Below the pieces are notes generated by a model that saw nothing but the letters and a program-made list of their open reading frames with translations, was not told where the DNA came from and searched no databases. The translations under genes were made by a program, and so were the position numbers. Positions 20,732 through 30,525 of a stretch of DNA of 64,000 nt are shown here, in pieces. The DNA lies in the NCBI GenBank assembly GCA_949358305.1, contig OX442324.1:8653601-8717600 (forward strand). Direction: 5' to 3'. This stretch comes from Strigamia acuminata. Its lineage: Eukaryota > Arthropoda > Chilopoda > Geophilomorpha > Linotaeniidae. Numbering within the stretch: the stretch's first letter is position 1; each line of letters begins with the position of its first letter.

Positions 20732-21612
20732 TGTAGGACACTCGTCAAAAACTAATCAAAACGCAGTGGAAAATAACGAAATACCCGAAAAAGAATGTCC
20801 TATCCGTAATGTCGAGAACCGTCGGGGCGCGTATCGTTGGGCTTTCCGACGTTGCTTCGTTGTCGATGGCGTATACGTCGTCGTATCGTTCGCCACTTGC
20901 GACGTGTATTATCCGAAAAGAATAGCGAAAATAATTAAATAATGTGCGAATAAATGTACTCACATGTGATAATGTTTGATAATCACATAATAGTCCAGTT
21001 GGAAACCAAGTTCAAGTTCCACACTAAATGTTGTTTCCAAATATAGTGAAGTCTGTGTTTTAAAAGTTCCTAAAACAGTCTGTTTTGTATACCTGGAAAA
21101 TAGGTGAAATTCATCTGATGTAAGCCTATTTTCATGAATAGCTAATTAGGTGTTTGGAGTGGAAAAAACACACAGTTGTTGATGAAAACTAAAAACCGAA
21201 TGATGAAGTTTTATTCATGTGACGTATTAACCCTTATACAAAGAACAAATCTCAACATAAAAGTATAAAAGAATAAATAAAGATATAATCTTGAAATCTG
21301 ATGATGTCACTATCGTGACATCATCACTGCACACTAGTATAATACGAGAACGTTGTCGCATTGCACACAGCGCCCTCATACCACACACGAGTAGTAACAA
21401 ATTGACACAATAAATCATATACATCGGAATCCATTCACATAACTGACAATTTGAATTGGACAAATATAATACCACTACAATACATCATACATATTATACG
21501 CTGGTACACGCAGTACGAATTCCGACTAAACGACAACAAATTCTTATTTCATACGTCTCAAACATTCTTACAATACAATATTTTCGTGTAACAATTATCA
21601 CTATCTATAACA
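20732..21612 (-). repeat. Copia-E 5' LTR
   Basis: About 881 bp, longer than the other copia LTRs here. On the minus strand it runs from TGTTATAGATAGTG to GAGTGTCCTACA (TG...CA). The inner edge is fixed by the primer site and the outer edge by resumed BEL coding sequence. It contains a perfect 11-bp inverted repeat at 21300-21325. No second copy is present for comparison. Confidence 0.8.
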
Positions 21613-22465
21613 GTTAATGCGTAGAATTCCATCGGTGTCGCAGATGAGGTTCACGTTCTTCAGCATCGAGTCGGGGGGTACACGTTGATTTTTTTTTAGG
21701 CAAATCTTTTCCGTGGCGAAGCGACAACTTTGTAAGTTCAAAATCCACTGTTTCTCGGCGTTTCTGATTTCCTGAGCGCTCAAATTTCCATCGTGTTTCT
21801 CTCGGTCTTCTGTTTTTGTGCGACAGTTGTGGACAAAACGTATCAGATAGGCGGTAACTCGTATCGCCTTGGCCCATGAACCAAATCGATTTGGCTCGAT
21901 GAGCGTTTCGATTTGAAACGCTGGAATCAAATTTACTGAGGTTGCGCTTGTAATTTCTTCGAAGTCTTCGAATTCGGTTATTTCTTCAGTAGAAATATTA
22001 TTTGGCCATTCTTCCGGTTCTTTGGTGAGCCAAGAAGGTCCATTTATCCATTCTTCATCTTCTATTAATGTTTTGGCAAGAACTCCTCTGGTCAACTTGT
22101 CCGCAGGGTTGTCCTTGCCTGGCACATGACGCCAGTCGTCTGGATTCGTGTTTTCGATGATTTCCCGTACTCGATTTGTTACGAAGGGGTGTGACTTGCG
22201 TTGATGGTTGCGAATCCAGAAGTAAGTTATACTGGAATCGGTCCAATAAGTGGCAGAGTCAGTCGTCAAAAAATTCAGTTTCTTCGCAATTCTCGACAGA
22301 AGTAGGGCCCCCATGAGTTCTAGTTTGGGTAGAGTCAATTTCTTTAAAGGGGCCACTCTGGTTTTCACTAGGCACAGACTAGTCACCACTCGGTCTTGGT
22401 AAACTGTTCGTAGATAAACTACAACGCCGCAGAAAAAATGAAAATCGCGTCAAACTGGAGTCTAG
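21613..22465 (-). pseudogene. BEL/Pao RNase H and integrase N-terminal region (host element)
   Basis: Minus-strand frame from 22389: VKTRVAPLKKLTLPKLELMG is the BEL/Pao RNase H signature. It is followed by YWTDSSITYFWI, WRHVPGKDNPADKLTRG and the integrase N-part ending DGILRINC at 21613, where Copia-E begins. Just upstream (22400-22465) the DAS and YLRTVYQDRV pieces are in shifted frames with a stop, so the gene is decayed. The upper end is fused to Copia-F. Confidence 0.88.
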
Positions 22466-23124
22466 GCCGTAAAGCGATTTGAGAAGAAGCCACACGTTGT
22501 TTGGATCGGTGCATGTGGCACCTGCAGGGATTCTCATGTATACTTTGTGTTTTAACTCGCCATACAGGTACGCACATTTTACGTCGAGGTGTGCGTCTTT
22601 CCAGCCTCGCAACACAACCAGGAGACAGAAAAATAAACGAATCAGCACGAAGTTCACGACCGGGCTAAACACCTCATCGAAGTCCACGCCGAGGGTTTGG
22701 TAAAATCCTTGGGCAACCAGGCGAGCACGATGACGAGTGACGGTTCCGGCTGCATCGGTTTTTAGCTTGAAAATCCATTTACAACGGAGAATGGTGGTGT
22801 CCGGTGGTCGGGGAACTTCGGTGTAAATTTCTCGTTCTTTGAAAGTGTCCAATTCTTCTTGAATGGCTTCCCGCCATTTCGGAGCGTTGTTGAATTTTGG
22901 AATTTCGGCGAATGAAGCCGGCTCAGTTCGGCATAAATGAGCCGCATGACGAACACCCGGAAGAGTTGGTAACTTATGCTCGAGATTTCCAAAGAAGAAA
23001 AGTCCGGGGTCGTAATCAATATTGTTCAACATACAATACTCCTCGATGTCGTGGTAAGATCTTAGACGGATCTTCGGAGTTGGAAAATAATAAACGTCGA
23101 TTGCGATTGATCCGGGTTTTTGAT
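22466..23124 (-). pseudogene. Copia-F second RT unit, truncated
   Basis: Repeats the first part of the RT unit: IDVYYFPTPKIRLRS, CKWIFKLKTDAAGTV, RARLVAQGFYQ, VFSPVVNF and HLDVKCAYLYGE. It ends at LLKSLYGL (about 22466), where BEL sequence follows, so the YVDD motif and RNase H are absent. Its open frame begins inside the LTR, at 23275. Confidence 0.9.
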
Positions 23125-23661
23125 CCTTCCGCGCGAATCCGGTGAATAACCGGTCGGAAGCGTGCGTATCAACGCGAAATGGTGTCGTACTTCGCGTACG
23201 AACGTTCGCGAAACGTATCGGGCAGATACGCATAAGGCGCGCGGCAAATGGCCGCTTATAGTCGCCTAAAAGCACTGAATGTGCTTAATAACAATGAACG
23301 AGGTTTAAAACAAAATACACTTTAATAAAAAGAGAATACTTTACATAATGTTTCCAAATGAAGAGAGAAAATAGCCAAGCTGCAGTGGCTCACGTGCAGC
23401 GCCATGTTGGAATCAGAGAATAATGTAGAGTGGCACCTAGTGCCAGAAATTGACATTGAATATGAACAAATCATTTGATAATAGGACAAATCATAGCAGA
23501 ATGTGATAAAAGTATGGAATTACATACGAGACAGCGCTAAATTAATGTTAACATCGAAAACAATCAAGTAATAACTAATATGCGCTGAATATCTAAACCT
23601 AAAGGGAAATCAAGAAGAAATAAAATATATTCATTGATAATATTTGGTCTTTAGACCAACA
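23125..23661 (-). repeat. Copia-F internal LTR
   Basis: On the minus strand it starts TGTTGGTCTAAAGACC after the purine tract tcgaagaggggatt (23662-23675). It matches 25600-26136 with only about one difference. The inner end is not exact: LTR-like sequence runs to the pol join near 23115-23130, and the usual CCTCTGCTACA end is missing. Confidence 0.75.
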
Positions 23662-23875
23662 AATCCCCTCTTCGATGGAAATATTTATCAGGGGATCAGA
23701 TAGACGTGTACTGGAATTACAGTTGATAAAGTTCGAAAAATAAATAATAAAGTCGAATCATCGGGCCGGGTACTGTGATTGAAGAACTCTTCCCTAAGGA
23801 AGCCCGAAAATTCCCTCGAATACTCGATGATCCTCAAAGTCGGGTGAAACGAAATTAGGAATGTCACGATAAAGT
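23662..23875 (-). other. Copia-F polypurine tract and 3' untranslated region
   Basis: Non-coding stretch between the RNase H stop and the LTR. It contains the purine tract (23662-23675) and, at 23755-23847, the block conserved in Copia-A and Copia-D (gccgggtactgt, ggaagcccgaaaattcc, actcgatgatcctca). Part of it appears as a short reading frame in the other phase, not a gene. Confidence 0.6.
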
Positions 23876-25750
23876 TTATACTCGGAAGATCTTCGAGGTT
23901 AATGATCGCAGACGTTCGGATGAAAGCCATTTCGTAAAAATGTCTGCGATATTCACTTCGCTGGCAACTTTCCGAAGATCGAAGACTCCTGTCGTATACC
24001 ACTCTCTGAGCCAATGGTACTTCACGCGAATGTGCTTTGTTTTCGCATTTTCGATATCGTTGGACGTAAATTGTATGGAGGCCAGAGCGTCGGAATATAC
24101 GATAGGTCGAGATAAACGGTTAAGAGTCGGGAATTCGGTGTAAACGCTGTCCAACCAAAAGAGTTCTTTCACGCACTCAACCAGGGCGATAAATTCCGCT
24201 TCCATGGTTGAGCCTGCGACGGTCGACTGTTTACGACAGGACCAACCGATGGGGACGTTGCCGATATACACGATGTATCCTCCGAAGCTCAAAGATGTTT
24301 CCGGATCGCTCGCCCACGATGCGTCGGTGAAAGCCGATAACTGACTCGAAGCACAGCCGGATAACTCGATACAAAGTTCTGCGGTGTTTGCCACGTACTG
24401 CAAAACTTGGAGAAGGGCACGGATGTGGGTTCGGTTATAGCACGTGTTGTACTGTGCCAGAGCGATGACGGAATAGAGTATGTCGGGACGAGTTCTCGAT
24501 GCCAAAAACAGAAGTGAACCGATTAGTGATCGGTATGGAAAATCTTCCAAGTTTTCGGTCGATCCTCTGACGAGTGTCGTTCCCGGGGTCACTGGTGTCT
24601 TGACGAGATTATTGGTCGACGCCCCGAATTTCTTAACAAGTTTGGCGATATAAGCACGTTGCGTTATGAACGTGCGTCCGGCGTCGCGGATAAATTCGAC
24701 GCCTAATAGCTTCGTGATCGGACCGAGGTTGACTATATCGAATTTCGAAGAGATGAGACGGATTAGCTGATTGAAAACGCTGTCGGACGCGTAAAACACG
24801 ACGATGTCGTCCACGTAGACCAGCATAACAGCTGTATTCCCGAACACGTAAACACAATTACATGCTGGCAGTCTTCGAAATCCGAGGGCCCGAAGTGTCT
24901 CGTCGAGTTTCTCGAACCATTGTCTCCCGGATTGGTGGAGGCCGTAAAGCAATTTGAGAAGAAGCCACACGTTGTTTGGATCGGTGCATGTGGCACCTGC
25001 AGGGATTCTCATGTATACTTTGTGTTTTAACTCGCCATACAGGTACGCACATTTTACGTCGAGGTGTGCGTCTTTCCAGCCTCGCAACACAACCAGGAGA
25101 CAGAAAAATAAACGAATCAGCACGAAGTTCACGACCGGGCTAAACACCTCATCGAAGTCCACGCCGAGGGTTTGGTAAAATCCTTGGGCAACCAGGCGAG
25201 CACGATGACGAGTGACGGTTCCGGCTGCATCGGTTTTTAGCTTGAAAATCCATTTACAACGGAGAATGGTGGTGTCCGGTGGTCGGGGAACTTCGGTGTA
25301 AATTTCTCGTTCTTTGAAAGTGTCCAATTCTTCTTGAATGGCTTCCCGCCATTTCGGAGCGTTGTTGAATTTTGGAATTTCGGCGAATGAAGCCGGCTCA
25401 GTTCGGCATAAATGAGCCGCATGACGAACACCCGGAAGAGTTGGTAACTTATGCTCGAGATTTCCAAAGAAGAAAAGTCCGGGGTCGTAATCAATATTGT
25501 TCAACATACAATACTCCTCGATGTCGTGGTAAGATCTTAGACGGATCTTCGGAGTTGGAAAATAATAAACGTCGATTGCGATTGATCCGGGTTTTTGATC
25601 CTTCCGCGCGAATCCGGTGAATAACCGGTCGGAAGCGTGCGTATCAACGCGAAATGGTGTCGTACTTCGCGTACGAACGTTCGCGAAACGTATCGGGCAG
25701 ATACGCATAAGGCGCGCGGCAAATGGCCGCTTATAGTCGCCTAAAAGCAC
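23876..25750 (-). CDS. Copia-F LTR-RT-RNase H fusion frame
   Basis: A 624-codon uninterrupted frame. About 50 N-terminal residues are translated from LTR sequence (ATG at 25750). The rest, from about QKPGSIAIDVYYFP, is normal copia RT and RNase H: CKWIFKLK, RARLVAQGF, HLDVKCAYLYGE, LYGLHQSGRQWF, MLVYVDDIVVFYA, LLGVEFIRD, FPYRSLIGSLL, FTDASWASDP, STMEAEFIALVECVKEL, VYSDALASIQFTSND and NIADIFTKWL. RT and RNase H look catalytically complete. Whether the LTR-encoded ATG is used is unknown. A gag/integrase-less unit would need another element's particle and integrase. Confidence 0.85.
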   Translation of the reverse strand: MLLGDYKRPFAARLMRICPIRFANVRTRSTTPFRVDTHASDRLFTGFARKDQKPGSIAIDVYYFPTPKIRLRSYHDIEEYCMLNNIDYDPGLFFFGNLEHKLPTLPGVRHAAHLCRTEPASFAEIPKFNNAPKWREAIQEELDTFKEREIYTEVPRPPDTTILRCKWIFKLKTDAAGTVTRHRARLVAQGFYQTLGVDFDEVFSPVVNFVLIRLFFCLLVVLRGWKDAHLDVKCAYLYGELKHKVYMRIPAGATCTDPNNVWLLLKLLYGLHQSGRQWFEKLDETLRALGFRRLPACNCVYVFGNTAVMLVYVDDIVVFYASDSVFNQLIRLISSKFDIVNLGPITKLLGVEFIRDAGRTFITQRAYIAKLVKKFGASTNNLVKTPVTPGTTLVRGSTENLEDFPYRSLIGSLLFLASRTRPDILYSVIALAQYNTCYNRTHIRALLQVLQYVANTAELCIELSGCASSQLSAFTDASWASDPETSLSFGGYIVYIGNVPIGWSCRKQSTVAGSTMEAEFIALVECVKELFWLDSVYTEFPTLNRLSRPIVYSDALASIQFTSNDIENAKTKHIRVKYHWLREWYTTGVFDLRKVASEVNIADIFTKWLSSERLRSLTSKIFRV

Positions 25751-26136
25751 TGAATGTGCTTAATAACAATGAACGAGGTTTAAAACAAAATACACTTTAA
25801 TAAAAAGAGAATACTTTACATAATGTTTCCAAATGAAGAGAGAAAATAGCCAAGCTGCAGTGGCTCACGTGCAGCGCCATGTTGGAATCAGAGAATAATG
25901 TAGAGTGGCACCTAGTGCCAGAAATTGACATTGAATATGAACAAATCATTTGATAATAGGACAAATCATAGCAGAATGTGATAAAAGTATGGAATTACAT
26001 ACGAGACAGCGCTAAATTAATGTTAACATCGAAAACAATCAAGTAATAACTAATATGCGCTGAATATCTAAACCTAAAGGGAAATCAAGAAGAAATAAAA
26101 TATATTCATCGATAATATTTGGTCTTTAGACCAACA
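25600..26136 (-). repeat. Copia-F outer LTR
   Basis: About 535 bp, TGTTGGTCTAAAGACC on the minus strand at its upper end; BEL RT-connection sequence follows at 26137. The inner part (gcgttgatacgcacgcttcc) resembles the end of the chimeric element's LTR (28370-28400), which supports LTR identity up to the fusion with pol at about 25590-25605. Confidence 0.7.
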
Positions 26137-28342
26137 AAAATGTCTCAAACTCGAAATCTGCATCTGCCATTTCTTCCAGTCGTTTATCAAGTTGTCGGGG
26201 AGTATGACATCCCAATCAACACCTAACTTCCAGAGTTCTTGCAGAAAAAACTTCCCTGTGATGGTGAACGGGACAAGAAATCCCAACGGATCAAAAATCC
26301 TAGCAATAGTCTTCTCGTTTCGTGGTTTTCGAAGTGGGAGGAATGTCAGCCCAATCGCCAATCTCGACATTCAATTCGTCTTTAACGAAGTTCTAATGCA
26401 AACCCAAAACTGACGTTTCTTCTTTTTCGGGCTCTGTCGTCGCATCAACGAGGTATTCTTTACGGAAAAGTTTACGAAGTTCGGGCGAATTGCTTTGCCA
26501 TTTATGCAACATTAGGTGTGCGCGAGACATGATGACGCGCGATTCGATAAAAATTCTCAGTGCTTCGGCCAACGTTTTCAGGCTGTCGATCAAATCGTCG
26601 ACGTAAAAACGCTCTTTTAATCTCGGAGCGGTGATCGGGAACTTTTCGCAGGAACGGTCGAGGTGAATAATTATTGTCCCGTTGAGTAGGTAAGGGCTTG
26701 AAGTGGCGCCAAACACTACGCGCAATTGTCTCATTTTTCGAATTATAACTGGGTCTGTTCCATTCCAGTCTGGTTGAACCCACAAAAATCGTACGTAATC
26801 GCAGTCGGGTTGTGCAAGCAATATTTGTAGAAAGACCTTCTCGATGTCCGAAAGTAGGGCGAAAAATTCCCAACGGAAGTAAATCAACATCTTCACAATT
26901 TCGGGCAACAAGTTCGGTCCTTTATCGAGACAATCGTTGAGAGAAAGTTCTTTTTGTGCATTTGAGGAGGCGTCGAACACAATTCGAACTTTAGTGGTGG
27001 TTCGATTTTCTTTCACGACAGGTCGGTGTGGCATGTAATAACAGTTCGGGTTGTCGGGGTTAGAGCACTCCTCAATGACGCCTTTTTGTAGCTGGTCATC
27101 GAAGATCTTTTGGTACGCAATTCGGACTTTGCTGTAGTCGACGGATCAAGTTCCAAAAACGGCGCTCGGCGATTCGATAATTGTTCGCCAATTGTTGTTT
27201 ATCAATGATCCACGGAAGGGCCACTTTATATCGTCCCTCGCGTGTTGTGGTGGTGTCTCGAAAAGTTTGGAGTCGGTTGTCGTTCTCGTTGCCGTCGTCA
27301 TTAAATGTTTCGTGTCTGATGCCAATTGACTCCAATTCCCAAAAATTTCGTAAGTAGTCATCGGTAGAAACGTTCTGGTGCTCACTAGTGGACACCTGCA
27401 TCGCCGGAGGTCATGTTAGGTGAAGAACCAAACGGAAGCCATCCAAAAATCGTTTCTACTGCGCAAAGTCGTTTTTCTAGTTTCAGTGAATTCCCGGTCA
27501 AAATTTCGCCGTAAAAATCAGCACCTAAAAGGAGAAGAATTTCAATATTAATACTTGGTTCATTGAATTTAATTCCCTTCTGTTTTAGGCTGGCTCGCAA
27601 GCTCGCCGTCAACTCGAGGGATACAGGATGGGTAATTTTTTCTGTCTCCAAGGCATGGAGTTCACATTTTTTTGATGCATCGTCACAGTTTGAAATGGTC
27701 ACGTTGTATTTATGACGGACCGATATTGTGGGTTCGTCGTCGAATTTAGTTATTTGGACAATGGATTTTCCTCTCAATTCAAGTTCAAGTTCGAGTGCCA
27801 AGGAAGTCACAATGTACGATGATGGACTTCCAGTGTCCAATAAACAGTTTATAACCCGTTCACGGCCATGATGAGTGACTTTCACGGTGAATACAGGCAT
27901 CACCGCATTTTTCAGATGAACGGTCTCAACCGTATTCGTTCGAGTCGTTGTCGCAATCGTATTCGGGTCTGGAGTCGGAAACGGAGTATTTTTTGATGAC
28001 TCGATAGTCGTCAAATCGGTGTCACAGACCAGCGTGTGGTGTTGTCGGTGACACTTGTCGCAGGTGGATCGAGCAGGGCATTCACGAGCAACGTGTCTCG
28101 TCTCAAGACATCTAAAGCAACGGCCATGACTTTTGCACGCTGATTTTCGGTCGGCAATTGAGAGCGGGCATGCTTCCTTCTTGTGATCATTTTTGCTGCA
28201 GAAAAGGCAGCTGTCGATTCGTGCGGTGAGCACGGAGGTCGTTGATTTCGGTGTAAACTGTCGTTTTTCGTTTGTCGTTTTCTTCGAATCACAGCCAAAT
28301 TTATTAGATTTTTCTTCAGTCGTCTTGCGCGCAATCTGCGTC
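26137..28342 (-). pseudogene. BEL/Pao gag knuckles, protease and RT (host element)
   Basis: Minus strand, 5' to 3': zinc-knuckle region CLFCSKNDHKKEACP, CFRCLETRHVARECP and CDKCHRQHHTLVCD (28233-28000); BEL-type aspartic protease with NCLLDTGSPSSYIVTSLAL and LLGADFYGEILTG; then RT pieces with RPVVKENRTTTKVRIVFDAS, LLSDIEKVFLQILL, FGATSSPYLL and RFYVDDLIDSL; and IARIFDPLGFLVPFTI, TGKFFLQELW and DWKKWQMQISSLRHF ending at the Copia-F LTR. The frame changes near 27390, 27100 and 26390, so it is decayed. Domain order and motifs are clear BEL/Pao. Confidence 0.92.
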
Positions 28343-28347
28343 GATAC

Positions 28348-28684
28348 TGTAGCAGAGGAGGAGGCGCTTGGCGGTCTGTACGACCGTGTGGAAGCGTGAA
28401 TAACGCGAATGCGCGGCAGAAATGGCGGGCGCGCGACGTCGCCGCTAATGGCGAATAGAAAAGAACTGCCACACGTGGAAAACGTGCTTATTTGCAGTCA
28501 AACAACAACTAGGCAGTGACGCACTCAACGAGGGCAACAAATTCCGCTTCCATCGTTGAGCACGCCACGCTGGTTTGTTTTCGACAACTCCATCCGATGG
28601 GGACATTTCCAATATATGCAATATATCCACCGAAGCTTAATGACGTGGTAATGTCCGTGGACTATTTGGTATCGGAAAACAACA
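28348..28684 (-). mobile_element. Chimeric LTR-like element with captured RNase H fragment
   Basis: A 337-bp unit with the exact 5-bp duplication gatac at 28343-28347 and 28685-28689, in BEL gag. Its ends are copia LTR ends: plus strand starts tgtagcagaggagg and ends ggactatttggtatcggaaaacaaca-like sequence, as in Copia-D. The middle of the LTR is replaced by 28516-28664, which matches the RNase H region of Copia-D (8870-9014), same orientation, encoding the STMEAEF and GGYI...GNVPIGW part. The part at 28360-28515 is LTR-like but diverged. It has no primer site, purine tract or complete gene. Confidence 0.85.
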
Positions 28685-29489
28685 GATACGAGGTACGACG
28701 CGAACAGATCGGGCTTTTCTTGTGTGAAAATTTCTTCACGAATCGAGTCTAACAGTTCGGTAATTGGAAACACGTACATGCCTTTGCGTTCGCCCGTGTA
28801 ACGGGTTACCCACTGGCGAGGCATCGTTGCCAGAATCATCGGGCTTACGGACTCGTTGAGTGAGTCTTCAGACATCTTGGCACCTCGCAGTCCTCGTACG
28901 TGGCTCTCGCTGTCGTCGTAGATGCGTTTCAGGCCGGCGACGTCGTTGAGATATTTGATCGGGGTGGCGCAACGTAGAGCGGCCAAGTGCGCTTCACGGA
29001 TGGCGTACACGTTGCCAAATCGTTCGGTGAGTAAAGTTTTTGCACTCAAATAATTCAGGTCCGTGACGGCGAGTCGCTTCACCACATTTCCCGCCTCTCC
29101 GGTCAGCATTCCTTTCAAATAGACGAGTTTGGTGGAGTCGTCCAAGCCTGTATTTTTGTCGACACTGGCCGAAAAATGTCCCCAAAACTCGTTCCAGTCC
29201 GTCGCTTTCCCATCAAATTTCATCGGGTCGAATTTCGGCAATTTCATGGTGAGATTGTTGGAACTCACGCTGCTTAAGGAGGTCGAACGGGGTATTGTTG
29301 TGGGATTCAATTTGTCATCAATGGCGGTCAAACAATCAGTCACGCTCTCAAAATATTCCTCAGCCTGCACCATGTCAGCATCCAATTCATCACCATCTGT
29401 CAACAATTCAAGAATTTTATTATCCAATTCTTTTAAGTCAGTTCTTTTTATTTCCAATTGGCTTTTGAGTTTTTTCAAAGCCAACATAT
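28685..29489 (-). pseudogene. BEL/Pao gag N-terminal region (host element)
   Basis: Minus-strand frame from about 29489 (MLALKKLKSQLEIKRTDLKE). It contains LTIGDELDADMVQAEEYF-like coiled-coil sequence and the BEL gag (DUF1759-type) signature LPKFDPMKFDGKATDWNEFW, then LKGMLTGEAGNVVKRLAVT. It ends at FTQEKPDLFAS before the chimeric element and continues after it toward the zinc knuckles. The upstream end is cut by the Gypsy-1 LTR. The apparent extra N-terminal residues up to 29547 are LTR sequence. Confidence 0.9.
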
Positions 29490-29981
29490 TGTTACGTGGT
29501 AGAGCCGTACCGTGTATCGGCTGGCTCTGCTCGCTCTGTTTAGGCATTTAATGCAATGAATTCTCACTAGACGGCGCTGTGCACCTAATTAGATGCACAG
29601 ACCGTTCAACTTAGTTGATAGGGGGAATAGGAGTTTACTTAGTGAGCTGATTAAGCCAGAGAGCTCAGATCTCTTTTGAGTCTCAAACTGTTACCTTCAC
29701 CTACTACTGTCGGCCGGTTTGCGGATCGACAGGACTAGGTTTCCTAAATTGAATTGAATTAACAACAGCATCATCCTTATTTATTTGAATGAATCATTTA
29801 TGTGTTTTAGGTTTAATAAATGAACAAATGTAATAAGAGCTGATGACCAAACATTTACATTAGTAAATGTCCGACTTTGAATAATAAAGCCAATAGGCAT
29901 TTTACATATAAAACCCTGTGTCATTCTTGATTAACTTCATGTCACGTAGGACTAAATCAATCCCCATTTAGCCACGTAACA
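29490..29981 (+). repeat. Gypsy-1 5' LTR
   Basis: A 492-bp repeat with 10-bp inverted ends TGTTACGTGG and CCACGTAACA. The inner end is fixed by the primer site. The last 185 bp occur inverted at 34971-35153. A diverged relative begins at 63466. The polyadenylation-like aataaa words near 29816 and 29883 are candidates only. Confidence 0.9.
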
Positions 29982-29983
29982 AC

Positions 29984-29995
29984 TGGTGGAGATGC
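29984..29995 (+). promoter_or_regulatory. Gypsy-1 primer binding site (tRNA-Ala-like)
   Basis: TGGTGGAGATGC is complementary to the 3' end of animal tRNA-Ala (GCATCTCCACCA), two bases after the LTR. Gypsy-2 has the close TGGTGGAGATTGC in the same place. The tRNA assignment is from memory of tRNA-Ala sequence. Confidence 0.7.
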
Positions 29996-30525
29996 GGTCT
30001 CGATTGTAGCCCGTTTAGATTGTTAAAATTATAAAAATTGGATTTAAAAATGCTAAAAAATCTCTTTAAAAATTAAGATATAAATAGTGAAAATTGCTGA
30101 TTTAATAGCAATTATCTTGAATGACTCAGAGTTGGTAAAAATAAGTGAAGTCACAGCTTGAATATTTAATGTCATTGTGTGAAAAAATTTGCATTTTGGA
30201 AATAAAAATAGAGTTTAATTGTTTATTAGGGATTAATAAATTGATTTACAATTGTTATATTTAGAATAAATAAAATATATAGTGTATAAATACTAATTTT
30301 GATATTTATTTACAGGTAATTTTGTGAATTTATAGGAATTGAAAAATTGTTTTGAAATGTTATTGTTGGATTATTTTCTTTGTAATTTTGAGTGTAATAT
30401 TTATATATTATATGCTAATAACACTTTAAGTTTTCAGGTAATGAATTCGTGTTAGTGCATTTCAGTGTTTAAAAAGTGATTCAGTACTAGTGAAAGTGAT
30501 AAACAGCGCAATATAAGGCTTCAGT
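29996..30525 (+). other. Gypsy-1 leader, no gene
   Basis: AT-rich leader of about 530 bp, similar in style to that of Gypsy-2. No open frame of interest. Two near-matches to the leader end of Gypsy-2 (gtgcatttca, aaggctt) lie just before the gag frame. Confidence 0.6.

Larger units (their letters stand above)
18346..21612 (-). mobile_element. Copia-E, 3'-truncated copia
   Basis: A minus-strand copia with a long 5' LTR (20732-21612), initiator tRNA-Met primer site, gag-protease and integrase. It ends at about 18346 inside the integrase/linker (at RGYRVWNP), joined to BEL integrase. RT, RNase H and 3' LTR are missing. BEL sequence on the other side (INC at 21613) is the integrase N-part, so it inserted into the BEL element; a later deletion removed its 3' half with some BEL sequence. 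The flank gttaa (21613-21617) would be one copy of its target duplication. Confidence 0.88.
22466..26136 (-). mobile_element. Copia-F, tandem LTR-RT units lacking gag and integrase
   Basis: On the minus strand the order is LTR (26136 to about 25600), RT-RNase H (to 23876), 3' UTR and purine tract, LTR (23661 to about 23125), then a second partial RT unit ending at 22466. The segments 22478-23661 and 24953-26136 are near-identical at a fixed offset of 2475. In both units the LTR passes straight into the middle of pol, so gag, protease, integrase and primer site are deleted at the same point in both. The lower end is fused to BEL RNase H without an LTR. BEL sequence continues above 26137. Confidence 0.88.

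Noticed and set aside
29490-29547. N-terminal extension of BEL gag upstream of 29489
   Set aside because: These codons are antisense to the Gypsy-1 LTR, so they are not part of the BEL protein.
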